A stretch of DNA of 64,000 bases, taken from Veillonellaceae bacterium. Lineage in GTDB: Bacteria > Bacillota_C > Negativicutes > UBA1444. The notes under the pieces were generated by a model. It was not told the origin of the DNA. It did not search any database and worked only from the letters and a program-made list of their open reading frames with translations. The stretch is from contig JAAZNU010000003.1 in NCBI GenBank assembly GCA_012798135.1, positions 9,856 to 73,855 of the forward strand, in the 5' to 3' direction. The position numbers and the translations under genes are program-made. Of this stretch, positions 1-9,803 are shown piece after piece (within the stretch, counting starts at the first letter, position 1; every line of letters starts with the position of its first letter).

Positions 1-526
1 TCTCCTGCGAGCCGGGGGTCCCACCCATGCTGGCGCCGCCGTTCCCATAAGTATAGGGGACATAAGCCGTGCCGGGAAAGTTCACCGTGCCGCTCCAGGA
101 AGGAAACAGGGCGAACGCATTGACAAAACTGAAGTTGGTATTGCTGGCGGTTCCGGACGCTGACGCCGCCGGCTGCAGGGAAGCGTTCGTTGCACCGCTG
201 GGGATGCTTGTCGGTGTTGTCGGGTTGCTGAATAAGGGAGTCGTTCCGCCGGCTTGGGGATAAGCTACGCCGGACAAACCGATGGCGATCGGCACGTTCC
301 CTTTCGCATAGGCCGCCGACTGATTGGTTGAAATGTTGAAATTGATCGGCACCTGGGTCAGGTTCATCACCATGACGGGTACAACGCCATAGGTTTGCAA
401 TTGAACCGCCGTTCCCGCCGGCGGGGGCGTTGCCGGCGTGTCCGCGTGCACGATCCCGCCCGATATGACGGCAAAGATCATCACCAGGGACAAGGCAATT
501 CTATAACTGGAACCGTTAAAATACAT
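1..526 (-). CDS. Secreted protein of unknown function, C-terminus cut by window edge
   Basis: Reading the minus strand from an ATG at 526 gives an open frame of about 175 codons that runs off the window, so the C-terminus is missing. A GGGAGG ribosome binding site lies about 8 bases upstream. The first 28 or so residues form a signal peptide (basic start, hydrophobic core, cleavage probably near VHA-DT). The mature part is rich in Ala, Pro, Thr, Asn, Gly and Ser and has no cysteine in the visible part, typical of a surface or exported protein. I recognise no domain. It is divergent from the small plus-strand genes at 620-1438. Confidence 0.7.
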   Translation of the reverse strand, partial: MYFNGSSYRIALSLVMIFAVISGGIVHADTPATPPPAGTAVQLQTYGVVPVMVMNLTQVPINFNISTNQSAAYAKGNVPIAIGLSGVAYPQAGGTTPLFSNPTTPTSIPSGATNASLQPAASASGTASNTNFSFVNAFALFPSWSGTVNFPGTAYVPYTYGNGGASMGGTPGSQE

Positions 527-622
527 TACCGAGGCCTCCCTTCCTATTTGACCGCTAAACAACTTGGAACGCTGAATGACCTGCTTTTGCATACACGGGC
601 TTTCATTTCCCCAGTAGACACA

Positions 623-886
623 ATGATTGTTCGATTCGACGTCGATCTTTTTTTTCCTTCATTATTCAAAACAATTTCACAAGAATTACGATCCCGGTAC
701 GAGACGATGATAGAGGAATTACGAATGGTTTGGCGAATAATGGAAGTATGGAACCCCAAGCGTAGATTGGGAGGAGTCATTGTTTTCATGGTGGATGATG
801 CCCAAAATTCAATAACGGCCACGGAGTATTGGTTGGATCAGAATAACCAAAAATATGTTTATGACACGTTTGTGGTGATTCCTTAA
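623..886 (+). CDS. Small hypothetical protein, weakly supported
   Basis: An 87-residue frame starts at ATG 623 and ends 3 bases before the next gene. The frame is open further upstream, but that part runs antisense to the signal-peptide gene and is probably not coding. No clear ribosome binding site precedes ATG 623; an internal ATG near 708 is another possible start. The C-terminal half (GGVIVFMVDDAQNSITATEY) reads like real protein, and the close spacing to the 890 gene supports translation. No family recognised. If it is not a gene, 527-889 is an intergenic stretch between divergent units in which I see nothing else. Confidence 0.35.
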   Translation: MIVRFDVDLFFPSLFKTISQELRSRYETMIEELRMVWRIMEVWNPKRRLGGVIVFMVDDAQNSITATEYWLDQNNQKYVYDTFVVIP

Positions 887-889
887 ACC

Positions 890-1438
890 ATGCAGCAACA
901 TACAGCGGCGATTAGCATCGTAGTTATGCTGGTGATATTAAAAATTTACCGGCAGGCCCGGAGTGAACTCCGATTTCAAAAGTTCGTAAAATGGCGCTTA
1001 CTGGTGAGAATCGCGCTGCTGGTCGTCGTCGGCGGCGTATTGCTGAGCACCGGGTACTCGAATCCAGTGCGATATGTCTTCGATATTTTCGGCATCTTGC
1101 TGGGAAGCGCCATTGCTTGCTATTCTATGCAAACTTCGACCTTTGAACAGCGTACCCAAGGCTGGTTCTATCGTCAGAATCCCTGGATTGGCAAGTGTAT
1201 CTTTGTAGTTCTCGCCGGTCGTTTCCTCCACAAAGGCTACGAAGATATTCGCGCCTTGTTGGGCACCTCCGCCGGAGTGGAATTCACGCGACAGGGACCG
1301 CCGTTGGCCGAGTATGCTCAAGATCCGTCGTTAACGGCTATTGTGTTTATATTAGTTGCTTATTATATCGTTTTCTATACGCTCCTCATTCGGAAAGCGC
1401 AACCGTTGAAACATTCCACCGGTTTACCGAATAACTAA
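890..1438 (+). CDS. Multi-pass membrane protein, possibly CcdC-like
   Basis: The 182-residue product has four or five hydrophobic segments: near residues 7-20, 40-57, 64-80, 103-113 and 147-167. The layout, with a short exposed N-terminus, basic loops such as KIYRQARSELRFQKFVKWR and a polar basic tail, resembles small CcdC/DUF1453-like integral membrane proteins, but no diagnostic motif confirms it. It starts 4 bases after the stop of the preceding small frame and ends just before a strong bidirectional terminator facing the kdp operon. Function unknown; membrane location is the only firm statement. Confidence 0.6.
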   Translation: MQQHTAAISIVVMLVILKIYRQARSELRFQKFVKWRLLVRIALLVVVGGVLLSTGYSNPVRYVFDIFGILLGSAIACYSMQTSTFEQRTQGWFYRQNPWIGKCIFVVLAGRFLHKGYEDIRALLGTSAGVEFTRQGPPLAEYAQDPSLTAIVFILVAYYIVFYTLLIRKAQPLKHSTGLPNN

Positions 1439-1447
1439 CGGCATAGT

Positions 1448-1493
1448 CAAGAAGACGATTCGTCGGACCACGGTCCGATGAATCGTCTTCTTG
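1448..1493. terminator. Bidirectional terminator between membrane gene and kdpE
   Basis: A nearly perfect 20-bp inverted repeat (CAAGAAGACGATTCGTCGGA and its complement around an ACCAC loop) lies between convergent genes ending at 1438 and 1543. T-rich sequence follows on the plus side (GCTGTTTTG). The symmetry suggests it stops transcription from both directions. Confidence 0.8.
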
Positions 1494-1542
1494 CTGTTTT
1501 GCCGCCGCGAAACACATCGCGTCGGTCCGCCATCATATTTTT

Positions 1543-2229
1543 TTACCGGCAAACCAGTCGATATCCCACTCCCGGTTCACTGACTATATAACGGGGGCGG
1601 GTGGGATCATCCTCCAATTTGCGGCGCAATTGTCCGACATAGACGCGAATATAGTGGGTATCCCCGCCCTTATCATTTCCCCAGACCAATTCGAGCAATT
1701 GCTTGTGAGTCAGAACTTTTCCGGCGTATTGCATCAGTTCCTTCAAGAGATTGTATTCTGTCGGTGTCAATTTTATTTCCCGTTCATGGAGAGTCACTCG
1801 ACGTTGGGCGAGGTCCATTTTTAGTTCTCCGCAAGTCATGACGGCCTCCCCCTCATTCCGTGCAGATCGTCGGATCGACACCCGCATGCGCGCCATCAAT
1901 TCGCTGACACCGAAGGGTTTTGTCATATAGTCGTCGGCACCGGCATCCAATGACTCCACTTTCTCCTTCTCCTGGTCTCGCGCGGATAAAATAATAATTG
2001 GCGTTTCCGACCACTTCCGTATCTGTCGAACAACCGCTTTGCCATCGACATCCGGCAATCCCAAATCCAGAATAATCAAATCCGGCTTGAAGCTGGCCGC
2101 TCGACTTACCCCATCCTTTCCTGTTCCTACTCCTTCCACATGATATCCGTGCGCGCTCAAGGAAATACGGAGCAGTTTCTGAATTGGTGTTTCATCCTCA
2201 ATGACCAAAATTCGTGCTCCCTGTTCCAT
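1543..2229 (-). CDS. kdpE: KdpE, response regulator of the Kdp potassium system
   Basis: A 228-residue OmpR-type response regulator. The receiver domain covers residues 5-118, with the acidic pocket (VIEDE), the phospho-acceptor Asp in LIILDLGLP and the conserved Lys in MTKPF. The winged-helix DNA-binding domain covers about 130-226 (KLTPTEYNLLKEL, GVGYRL). It is phosphorylated by KdpD and should activate the kdpFABC promoter when potassium is low or osmolarity high. The gene is last in the operon, 6 bases after kdpD, and is followed by a strong terminator. Length and order match the family, so the assignment is firm. Confidence 0.95.
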   Translation of the reverse strand: MEQGARILVIEDETPIQKLLRISLSAHGYHVEGVGTGKDGVSRAASFKPDLIILDLGLPDVDGKAVVRQIRKWSETPIIILSARDQEKEKVESLDAGADDYMTKPFGVSELMARMRVSIRRSARNEGEAVMTCGELKMDLAQRRVTLHEREIKLTPTEYNLLKELMQYAGKVLTHKQLLELVWGNDKGGDTHYIRVYVGQLRRKLEDDPTRPRYIVSEPGVGYRLVCR

Positions 2230-2235
2230 CTGCCC

Positions 2236-4971
2236 TCACCTGCTTTCTTTGTCTCCCAGAACAGGTTGGTCGGTAATTTTCATCAACGGAATGCTGAAGC
2301 TGAAAACGGTTCCTCCCTCGCTGCGGTTTTCGGCCCAAATCTTTCCTCCATGAGCTTCAACGATACTTTTGCAGATCGACAGTCCCAGACCAGTTCCGGG
2401 AATGCTGCTCTCGCTATGCTGCACCCGATAAAACTTATCGAATACTTTCGTCATATCCGTCGCCGGAATCCCGATCCCATGGTCGGCCACCGACACCGTA
2501 AGTCCCTCGTTAGCGGCCGACGCCTGAATTTCGATGCTGCTGTCCGCCGGTGAATATTTCAGAGCATTGTCGATCAAGTTCAGGATAACCTGTCCGAGCA
2601 AAACACAGTCGCCTTGCAGCAATGGGGTCCCGTTACGAATATTGATTTCAAGGCGCCGATTTTCGACCTGTTCGCTCAAATGTTGGAGCGCGGTCCCAAT
2701 GACATCTTCAATATCGCACCAATCATATTTCAGTTTCATCATGCCGCTTTCAATTCTGGCGGTATCCAGCAGGTTAGATAAAATCAGATTCATCCGCTTG
2801 GAACCATCTGTAATGTTTTCCAGCAATTCGTGTCGCTCATCGGCAGAGTACAGTGAATCCGACTCCAGCAGCGTCGAGGCGGAACCCATGATGGAAGCCA
2901 GCGGAGTTCGCAATTCATGCGAAATCGAATTCAGGAGAGCGGTTCTCAGGCGATCCGATTCCAACACCAAAGTCGCTTCGCGCGCTTTTTCCGTCAGCCT
3001 CACCCGTTCAATGGCGATGGCCGCCAGTGCGGCCCAAGCTTCCATCAGTTTCTGTTGTTCGGGCGTAATCAGCTTTTCCACGACTTTTACTCCAAGCAAA
3101 CCCACTACATTCTCCCGGGTGACCAAGGGAATGTACAAGTTGCTTGCACCTGACAGCGTTTCTGTTGACCTTCCGGCAATTCGTCGATGTTCATACGCCC
3201 AAGCGGCGACCGCGGCTTCCGTGCTGTCCGGTATCGGTTCCCGCGCAGTATGGCAATCACCCTCAAGCGGCTTGAAATCAACGTATACGGACAACCGACC
3301 CTGTTCATCCGGCAGCAGCACCATGATACGCCGGTCCAAGGCGTCCGCCGCCCGCTTGGCAAGTTGACGAACGATCGTATCCAGATCGATCACCGCCGCG
3401 ATTTCCCGACTAAAATCAAACAACGCCTGCGTGTTTTTTTCGCGCAGTTGGGCGGTCACCGCTTCATGTCGCAAGAGTTCGGTTCGCCCGCCGATGACAA
3501 AGGCAACAATTAGAAAGGTAAAAAAGCTCCACAAATATCGCATGTCATCCACGGAAAACGTATAAAACGGCGGCACAAACAAGTAATCAAAGGCCAGAAC
3601 GCTGCACACTCCTGTAAAATAGGCCGGCCAGCGTCCCCACCAGTAGGCGCCGAGTACGACCGGCAACTGATATAGCAAGGCGATGTTGCTCTGTTCGATC
3701 TGGTTCCGGGCGGCATGGCTGGCCAGAGTGATCATCGCCACCATGAACACGCTACCTGCATATGGTCGCCAGTCGGTTCTCGCATGGATCGACGACCCGC
3801 TCTTCGCAGTATTCTCCGTTTCCGGCTCATGTTCCGTTTGAATGACATAGATGTTAAGATTGCCGCTTTTACGGATCAGTCTGTTGACCACGGAGCCATG
3901 GATTAATTCATGCCACCAGCTACGCCGGGGTTTACCGATGACAATGGCGGTCACGTTATGGACGCGAGCCAATTCCACAATTTTGTCCGGCAGATCATCC
4001 GCCGTGATACTCAAGGTTTTGGCGCCCAGCTCTTCAGCCAGTCGCATATTTCTGGCAATACGTTCCCTTTCGAAATCCGAGGCGAGCCGCCGGCGGGTTT
4101 CCTCGATATGGACCGCCAGGCATTCCGCCTTCATACCGGATGCCAATCGCGAGGCGGCACGAACCAGATGAGCGGAAAACGGGCTACCGCTGACGCAGAC
4201 CATGACCCGGCCCGCCGCCGGCCAAGGCCCATCGATATTGTGTTCCCGCATGTATGCGCTCAGATCTTTGTCGACCCGGCTGGCCGTATACCGCAAGGCC
4301 AATTCACGCAGAGCATTGATGTTGCCTTGGCGGAAAAACTTGCGCATCGCTTGTTCCGCCTGTCCCGGAATGTATACTTTCCCCTCTTGCAGGCGCTCAA
4401 TCAAGTCTTCCGAAGGGATGTCGATGAGTTGAACCTTATCCGCCTGATCGACGACGTAGTCCGGAACAGTTTCCCTGACAACAACCCCTGTCACTTGGGC
4501 CACCACATCGTTGAGGCTTTCGATATGTTGAATGTTAAGCGTCGTATAGACATTGATCCCCGCCGACAGCAATTCCTCAACATCCTGGAATCGGCGAACA
4601 TTTCTGGAGCCGGGAATGTTGGTATGGGCGAGTTCGTCAACCAGAACCAGCTCCGGGTTTCGCGTCAGAATGGCGTCTGTATCCATTTCCGGGATTTTTT
4701 TACCCCGGTAGTTCAAAAATTTGGCCGGAATTACCGACAATCCTGCAACCAACTGTTCCGTTTCTTTGCGGCCATGGGTGTCCACCCAGCCAATAATGAT
4801 ATTCGTTCCTTCCTGCAGTCGTTCATGGGCCGTTTTCAGCATTGCAAAAGTTTTCCCCACGCCGGCGGTGGCACCCAGGAAAATCGTCAATTTTCCCCGG
4901 GTCTCTTTATGGATTCTTTTCAGGATAGTATCGGGGTCTGGTCTATTATCCGGATATTCAGCGCTTTGCAT
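2236..4971 (-). CDS. kdpD: KdpD, potassium/turgor-sensing histidine kinase
   Basis: The 911-residue protein has the full KdpD layout. An N-terminal KdpD domain contains a Walker-A-like GATAGVGKT (about residues 32-40) and the signature DELAHTNIPGSRN. A universal-stress-protein domain lies around 250-380. Four closely spaced membrane segments lie near 405-500, followed by a GAF-like region to about 650. The kinase core has the H-box SHELRTPLASIMG and the ATPase N/G boxes (NLIDNALKYSP, DHGIGIP, GTGLGLSI). It senses potassium limitation and phosphorylates KdpE. The length is close to the 894 residues of the E. coli enzyme. It is spaced 20 bases from kdpC and 6 from kdpE. Confidence 0.96.
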   Translation of the reverse strand: MQSAEYPDNRPDPDTILKRIHKETRGKLTIFLGATAGVGKTFAMLKTAHERLQEGTNIIIGWVDTHGRKETEQLVAGLSVIPAKFLNYRGKKIPEMDTDAILTRNPELVLVDELAHTNIPGSRNVRRFQDVEELLSAGINVYTTLNIQHIESLNDVVAQVTGVVVRETVPDYVVDQADKVQLIDIPSEDLIERLQEGKVYIPGQAEQAMRKFFRQGNINALRELALRYTASRVDKDLSAYMREHNIDGPWPAAGRVMVCVSGSPFSAHLVRAASRLASGMKAECLAVHIEETRRRLASDFERERIARNMRLAEELGAKTLSITADDLPDKIVELARVHNVTAIVIGKPRRSWWHELIHGSVVNRLIRKSGNLNIYVIQTEHEPETENTAKSGSSIHARTDWRPYAGSVFMVAMITLASHAARNQIEQSNIALLYQLPVVLGAYWWGRWPAYFTGVCSVLAFDYLFVPPFYTFSVDDMRYLWSFFTFLIVAFVIGGRTELLRHEAVTAQLREKNTQALFDFSREIAAVIDLDTIVRQLAKRAADALDRRIMVLLPDEQGRLSVYVDFKPLEGDCHTAREPIPDSTEAAVAAWAYEHRRIAGRSTETLSGASNLYIPLVTRENVVGLLGVKVVEKLITPEQQKLMEAWAALAAIAIERVRLTEKAREATLVLESDRLRTALLNSISHELRTPLASIMGSASTLLESDSLYSADERHELLENITDGSKRMNLILSNLLDTARIESGMMKLKYDWCDIEDVIGTALQHLSEQVENRRLEINIRNGTPLLQGDCVLLGQVILNLIDNALKYSPADSSIEIQASAANEGLTVSVADHGIGIPATDMTKVFDKFYRVQHSESSIPGTGLGLSICKSIVEAHGGKIWAENRSEGGTVFSFSIPLMKITDQPVLGDKESR

Positions 4972-4991
4972 AACACTCTCCTGCTCAATCG

Positions 4992-5576
4992 TTAGTTATC
5001 CCGTTTCACGGCGTCCAATGCCAGATTTAATTCCAGAACATTGACCCGGGGTTCCCCCAACAGACCAAACTGTTTGGGTTTGGTCCCATTGTCGATGAAT
5101 CCGTTAACCGTGTCAAGATCAATGCCTCGTACACTGGCAATCCGCCGGGCCTGTAATCGGGCGGCTACCGGCGAAATATCCGGGTCCAAGCCACTGCCGG
5201 AAGCAGTCGCGAGATCCGCCGGAACTAGATCGCCGGCCGCCAGGCCGTTTTCATTTCGAAAGGCCCGCACCCGTTCGTCGGTGGTTTTGATCAGTTGACG
5301 GCTCGTTGGTCCCTGGTTCGATCCACTGGAAGCAGTCGCGTCGTAGCCGCCTGCGCCAGCCGCCGAAGGCCGGCCGTGAAAATATTCCGGGCCGGAAAAT
5401 TTCTGGCCAATCAGATAAGAACCAATGACCTTCCCGTCCTTGACCACCAATGAGCCGTTAGCCTGGAACGGCAGCAATATCTGGGCTATCCCGGTAACAG
5501 TCAAAGGATACAGCAGGCCGGTCAAAACCGACAGGGTTAGCAACAATCGAAGAGCTATGCCCAATTGTTGTTTCAT
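4992..5576 (-). CDS. kdpC: KdpC, accessory subunit of the potassium-transporting ATPase
   Basis: KdpC (194 residues) has a single N-terminal membrane helix (about residues 8-32) and an extracytoplasmic domain. The family motifs GSYLIGQKFSGPEYFHGRPSA and DLVPADLATASGSGLDPDISP are intact, as is the C-terminal LLGEPRVNVLELNLALD. It stabilises the KdpA-KdpB complex and aids potassium binding. Its ATG overlaps the TGA of the inserted small regulator gene (ATGA overlap), so the two are translationally coupled. In most kdp operons kdpC directly follows kdpB; here a 315-base gene separates them. Confidence 0.95.
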   Translation of the reverse strand: MKQQLGIALRLLLTLSVLTGLLYPLTVTGIAQILLPFQANGSLVVKDGKVIGSYLIGQKFSGPEYFHGRPSAAGAGGYDATASSGSNQGPTSRQLIKTTDERVRAFRNENGLAAGDLVPADLATASGSGLDPDISPVAARLQARRIASVRGIDLDTVNGFIDNGTKPKQFGLLGEPRVNVLELNLALDAVKRDN

Positions 5577-5887
5577 ATCAATCCACTTCCTTCACGCAAC
5601 GGTTCCTCGTGAACTCTGCCGATGATTTTCATCTGGTTTTCATTCATGTTTTGTACGACCATGAAACTATGCCCGTCCGTATCGTAAACAAGGCTGAGCC
5701 CTTTTCGCAACGCATCGACCGTCACTCCGAACACTTGGGCTATTTTTTTCAAGGTCGGCAATCCGGGTTGCCAAATATTCGCTTCATATTGTTCAATCGC
5801 CATCTTGCCGACCTCAACGGACTCGCCAAGTTCGTCCGTACTCATTCCCCGTTCCAACCGAAAAATTCGGATCGTGTCTCCAAGCAT
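5573..5887 (-). CDS. XRE-type helix-turn-helix regulator inserted in the kdp operon
   Basis: A 104-residue protein whose first 60 or so residues form a Cro/C1-type helix-turn-helix (IRIFRLERGMSTDELGESVE, then IEQYEANIWQPGLPTLKKIA and FGVTVDALRKGL). The remaining 40 residues contain short beta-like stretches (HSFMVVQNMNENQMKIIGRV) and no recognised domain. I place the start at ATG 5887, ten bases after GGAGG; a TTG three codons upstream lies too close to that site. It sits between kdpB and kdpC and overlaps kdpC by 4 bases. A role in tuning kdp expression is inferred from position; nothing shows what it binds. Confidence 0.8.
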   Translation of the reverse strand: MLGDTIRIFRLERGMSTDELGESVEVGKMAIEQYEANIWQPGLPTLKKIAQVFGVTVDALRKGLSLVYDTDGHSFMVVQNMNENQMKIIGRVHEEPLREGSGLI

Positions 5888-5914
5888 GCTTTCCAAGCCT
5901 CCAAAATAATTAAC

Positions 5915-7942
5915 TTACACCAATTTCAGCCAAACCAAAATCACATCGATGAGCTTAATGCCCAGGAACGGCGCCGCCAACCCGCCCAACCCATAAATGA
6001 CCAGATTCCGTCGCAAAATGACGTCGGCGCCGAGCGGTCGATATTTTACGCCGCGCAGAGCCAGCGGAATCAACGCGACGATAATCAATGCGTTGAATAC
6101 AACCGCACTCAGGATGGCGCTCTGCGGCGTTGCCAGCCGCATGACGTTGAATACGTCGAGTACGGGATAAGTTCCCGCAAACAGCGCCGGAATGATGGCA
6201 AAATATTTGGCCACGTCATTGGCGATGCTGAAGGTTGTCAGCGATCCCCGCGTCATCAGCAATTGTTTGCCAATCTCCACCACTTCAATCAGCTTGGTCG
6301 GATTGCTGTCCAAATCCACCATATTGCCGGCTTCCTTCGCCGCCTGGGTGCCGGTATTCATTGCGACGCCGACATCCGCCTGGGCCAGCGCCGGAGCGTC
6401 ATTTGTCCCATCGCCGGTCATCGCCACGAGCATCCCTTTATCCTGGTACTCGCGAATGAGTCGCAACTTGGCTTCCGGCGTCGCTTCCGCCAAAAAGTCA
6501 TCGACCCCGGCCTCGGCGGCGATCGCCGCCGCCGTAAGCGGATTGTCCCCGGTGAACATCACCGTCTTGATTCCCATCTGCCGAAGTTCCCGAAACCGTT
6601 CCTTGATGCCGCCCTTGACGATATCCTTCAGGCAAACGGCCCCCAAAACCATTGAACCTTCCGCCACGACGAGCGGAGTGCCGCCTCCCTTGGCGATTGT
6701 TTCGCATACTTCCAGTGTTTCCTGGGGAAAAACGCCGCCCTGCCCGGTTACATACTTCTGAATCGCATCCATTGCGCCTTTGCGAATCTCGCGCCCTTTC
6801 AAATTGACCCCGCTCATCCGGGTCTGGGCGCTGAAATGAACGAACTCGGCGCCGATTGCTTCCAGATCCCGTTCCCGCAAGTTATATTCTTTTTTCGCCA
6901 GTACCACGATGCTGCGCCCCTCCGGAGTCTCGTCCGCCATCGAGGCCAGTTGGGCCGCATCCGCAAATTGAGCCCGATCAATGCCCGGCGCGGGAATAAA
7001 ATCGGTCGCCATTCGATTCCCCAATGTAATGGTGCCGGTCTTGTCGAGCAGCAGGGCGTTGACATCCCCGGCCGCCTCCACCGCCCGGCCCGACATGGCC
7101 AGCACATTCCGTTTCAGGAGCCGGTCCATGCCGGCAATCCCGATCGAACTCAGCAACCCGCCGATCGTCGTAGGAATCAGGCATACCAGCAATGCGATCA
7201 ATGTCGTCACCGACAAAACGGTTCCGGAATAGAGGGCGAACGGTTCGATGGTGGCCACGGCGACCAGGAAAACAATGGTCAATCCGACCAACAGGATGGT
7301 CAGGGCGATCTCATTCGGCGTCTTCTGCCGCCGGGCTCCTTCCACCAGTGAAATCATACGGTCGAGAAAGGTTTCGCCCGGATTCGCGGTAACCCTGACT
7401 TTCAGCCAGTCCGACAAGACTCTCGTCCCGCCTGTGACCGACGACCTGTCGCCGCCTGATTCACGGATGACCGGCGCCGATTCGCCGGTTACCGCGCTTT
7501 CATCGACCGAAGCGATTCCTTCGACGACTTCCCCGTCGCTGGGAATCACGTCGCCCGCTTCGACCAGGATCAAATCCCCTTTGCGCAGGCTGTCGGCATC
7601 GACGATCTGAATCGCATCTTTCTGATATTTTTTTGCTTTCGTCTGGCTGCGGGTTCCCCGCAACGCTTTCGCCTGCGCCTTTCCTCTGCCTTCCGCAATG
7701 GCTTCCGCAAAATTGGCAAAGAGTACCGTAAACCAGAGCCAGAGGCTAATTTGCAGAGTGAAGAATACATCTTCCCGTTTTTGCTGCCAAATATCCCGCA
7801 GGAGTAAAATCGTCGTCATCGCGGCGCCAACACACACAATAAACATGACCGGATTGCGAACCTGGACGCGGGGATTCAGCTTGTAAACGGCATCGCCAAT
7901 CGCATCCCGGATAATTTGGCTGTTCATGCGAATCTTTTTCAT
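5915..7942 (-). CDS. kdpB: KdpB, catalytic P-type ATPase subunit
   Basis: KdpB, 675 residues, is the ATP-hydrolysing subunit of the inner-membrane KdpFABC potassium pump. It has the P-type motifs in order: actuator loop AVTGESAPV (about residue 150), phosphorylation site DKTGTIT (about residue 300), and hinge [20 protein letters not shown]. The KdpB-specific stretch [20 protein letters not shown] follows, then the C-terminal membrane helices. Length agrees with the usual 675-690. It lies 17 bases after kdpA and is followed by the inserted regulator gene. Confidence 0.97.
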   Translation of the reverse strand: MKKIRMNSQIIRDAIGDAVYKLNPRVQVRNPVMFIVCVGAAMTTILLLRDIWQQKREDVFFTLQISLWLWFTVLFANFAEAIAEGRGKAQAKALRGTRSQTKAKKYQKDAIQIVDADSLRKGDLILVEAGDVIPSDGEVVEGIASVDESAVTGESAPVIRESGGDRSSVTGGTRVLSDWLKVRVTANPGETFLDRMISLVEGARRQKTPNEIALTILLVGLTIVFLVAVATIEPFALYSGTVLSVTTLIALLVCLIPTTIGGLLSSIGIAGMDRLLKRNVLAMSGRAVEAAGDVNALLLDKTGTITLGNRMATDFIPAPGIDRAQFADAAQLASMADETPEGRSIVVLAKKEYNLRERDLEAIGAEFVHFSAQTRMSGVNLKGREIRKGAMDAIQKYVTGQGGVFPQETLEVCETIAKGGGTPLVVAEGSMVLGAVCLKDIVKGGIKERFRELRQMGIKTVMFTGDNPLTAAAIAAEAGVDDFLAEATPEAKLRLIREYQDKGMLVAMTGDGTNDAPALAQADVGVAMNTGTQAAKEAGNMVDLDSNPTKLIEVVEIGKQLLMTRGSLTTFSIANDVAKYFAIIPALFAGTYPVLDVFNVMRLATPQSAILSAVVFNALIIVALIPLALRGVKYRPLGADVILRRNLVIYGLGGLAAPFLGIKLIDVILVWLKLV

Positions 7943-7959
7943 TCCGGTTCACCTTTCTC

Positions 7960-9666
7960 TCAATAGGTTACGCCATTAATCATTTGCAAATGCTCGACTA
8001 CCGGCCCCAGCGCCAGCGCCGGCATGAATGTCAGCGCTCCGACAATCATGACGACACCGGCCAGCAAAATCGCAAACAACCAACCATGAGTCGGAAAAGT
8101 GCCTGGACCGGGCGGCGATATTTTTTTCTCCGCCAAACTGCCGGCAATGGCCAGTACGGGGAGGATGACGCCAAATCGGCCGATGAGCATCGCCGCCGCC
8201 AGCATCAGGTTATAAAAGGCGGTATTGGCATTGAGCCCGGCAAATGCGCTGCCATTGTTGCCGGCGCTGGACGCGAAAGCGTACAAGATTTCGCTGAGTC
8301 CATGCGGGCCCGGATTGGCAACGGAAGCGACCCCCGAAACGGTAACCGCCGCCACGGCGCTGCCGGTCAGGATTGTCACCGCCGGAACGAGAACGGCGAG
8401 CGTGGCCATCTTCATCTCACGGGCTTCAATCTTTTTGCCGAGATATTCCGGTGTTCTGCCCACCATCAGGCCGACGATGAACACCGTCAGAATGACGAAT
8501 ACCATCATGCCGTAAAAGCCCGCGCCGACTCCGCCGACGACTACTTCGCCCAGCATGATCTGAAGCATCGGCGCCAAGCCTCCCATCGGCGTAAAACTGT
8601 CATGCATGGCATTGACGGCGCCGCAGGACGCTGCCGTGGTGACCGCGGCAAATAGCGAGGAGTCGGTGACGCCGAATCGCACTTCTTTTCCTTCCATGGC
8701 GGAAGGATCGGCAACGCCAACGGCGGCAAGCAAGGGATTGCCATAGCTCTCGCCGGCGTAAATGATTCCCAGGTGCAACAAAAACAGCAATAACATAGCG
8801 GATAGAATCGCGAATCCCTGCCGCCGGTCTCGGACCATGCGCCCAAAGGCGAACACAACGGACGTCGGAATCAGAAAAATACTGAGCATTTGCAGAAAAT
8901 TGCTGAGTGGCGTCGGATTTTCGAAGGGATGCGCCGAATTGGCGTTGAAGAATCCACCGCCATTGACTCCCAGCATCTTGATGGCTTCTTGGGAAGCGAC
9001 CGGTCCCATCGCCAGTTTTTGCTCAGGTCCTTCCAGCGTATATGCCGTAACATGGGGCGAAAAGTTCTGTAATACGCCTTGCTGGACCAAAATCAGCGAA
9101 AAAAGCAGAGAAAGTGGCAACAGTATCCGGACAGATCCACGGACCAGATCGGCCCAAAAATTCCCGAGCTGATCCGTTTGTTTGCGAATTAGCCCCCGAA
9201 TCAAGGCCATGGCGACCGACAGACCGGTAGCCGCCGACAAAAAGTTTTGCACCGTCAACGCCAGCATCTGGGTAAAATAGCTCATCGTGCTTTCCCCGGC
9301 GTACGCCTGCCAATTGGTGTTCGTCATAAAACTCACGGCGGTATTGAAAGCCAGATGCCAAGGCGACACACCAGACAACCCTTCCGGATTAAAAAGAAGC
9401 TTACCCTGAAACACTTGAATCAAATACACCAACAGCAGGCCCAAAAAGTTGAACCCTAAAAGGGCAACTGCATATTTCCGCCAATTCATCTCCTGAGCGG
9501 CATTGACCCCGGACAGATGATAAATCAGCTTTTCCACGGGAGAAAACAGTGCGTCCCCCACTGCTCTTTCAGCGAAAAACACATCGGCCAGATAGCGGCC
9601 GAGCGGCCACGCCAGTAATAGCAGGACCGTCAGATAGACGGCAAACAAGGCAACATTCGCATCCAT
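7960..9666 (-). CDS. kdpA: KdpA, potassium-binding channel-like subunit
   Basis: The 568-residue integral membrane protein has at least ten hydrophobic segments and the repeated selectivity-filter loops of the KdpA/Trk superfamily, including FMTNTNWQAYAGES, GVNGGGFFNANSAHPFENP and FASSAGNNGSAFAGLN. It binds and translocates potassium in the KdpFABC pump. The ATG at 9666 follows the kdpF stop by one base, with an AGGA-type site inside the end of kdpF, so the two are coupled. Length is typical (557 in E. coli). Confidence 0.97.
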   Translation of the reverse strand: MDANVALFAVYLTVLLLLAWPLGRYLADVFFAERAVGDALFSPVEKLIYHLSGVNAAQEMNWRKYAVALLGFNFLGLLLVYLIQVFQGKLLFNPEGLSGVSPWHLAFNTAVSFMTNTNWQAYAGESTMSYFTQMLALTVQNFLSAATGLSVAMALIRGLIRKQTDQLGNFWADLVRGSVRILLPLSLLFSLILVQQGVLQNFSPHVTAYTLEGPEQKLAMGPVASQEAIKMLGVNGGGFFNANSAHPFENPTPLSNFLQMLSIFLIPTSVVFAFGRMVRDRRQGFAILSAMLLLFLLHLGIIYAGESYGNPLLAAVGVADPSAMEGKEVRFGVTDSSLFAAVTTAASCGAVNAMHDSFTPMGGLAPMLQIMLGEVVVGGVGAGFYGMMVFVILTVFIVGLMVGRTPEYLGKKIEAREMKMATLAVLVPAVTILTGSAVAAVTVSGVASVANPGPHGLSEILYAFASSAGNNGSAFAGLNANTAFYNLMLAAAMLIGRFGVILPVLAIAGSLAEKKISPPGPGTFPTHGWLFAILLAGVVMIVGALTFMPALALGPVVEHLQMINGVTY

Positions 9667-9667
9667 A

Positions 9668-9754
9668 TTAAAAATCCTCCGGCTTCAACAAAGCATATAC
9701 CAGATAAACCAACAAGATCCCCGCAATAATTCCCGCCAACCAAAGGTCAGCCAT
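9668..9754 (-). CDS. kdpF: KdpF, small membrane subunit
   Basis: A 28-residue peptide too short for routine gene finding. It starts at ATG 9754 behind a strong AAGGAGGG site and is almost entirely one membrane helix (WLAGIIAGILLVYLVYALL) with a short charged end, LKPEDF. Its position directly before kdpA, size and sequence match KdpF, which stabilises the KdpABC complex in the membrane lipid. It opens the operon. Confidence 0.9.
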   Translation of the reverse strand: MADLWLAGIIAGILLVYLVYALLKPEDF

Positions 9755-9803
9755 TTTTGACCCTCCTTGTCTCTTCTTTGCCTCGTCAAGCATATTCTAT
9801 CCC

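Noticed and set aside
544..822. Minus-strand 92-codon frame antisense to the small ORF at 623
   Set aside because: No ribosome binding site and no recognisable motif; kept out although neither strand is certain here.
3910..4995. Plus-strand open frame of 361 codons
   Set aside because: Antisense to kdpD, whose domains cover the whole stretch.
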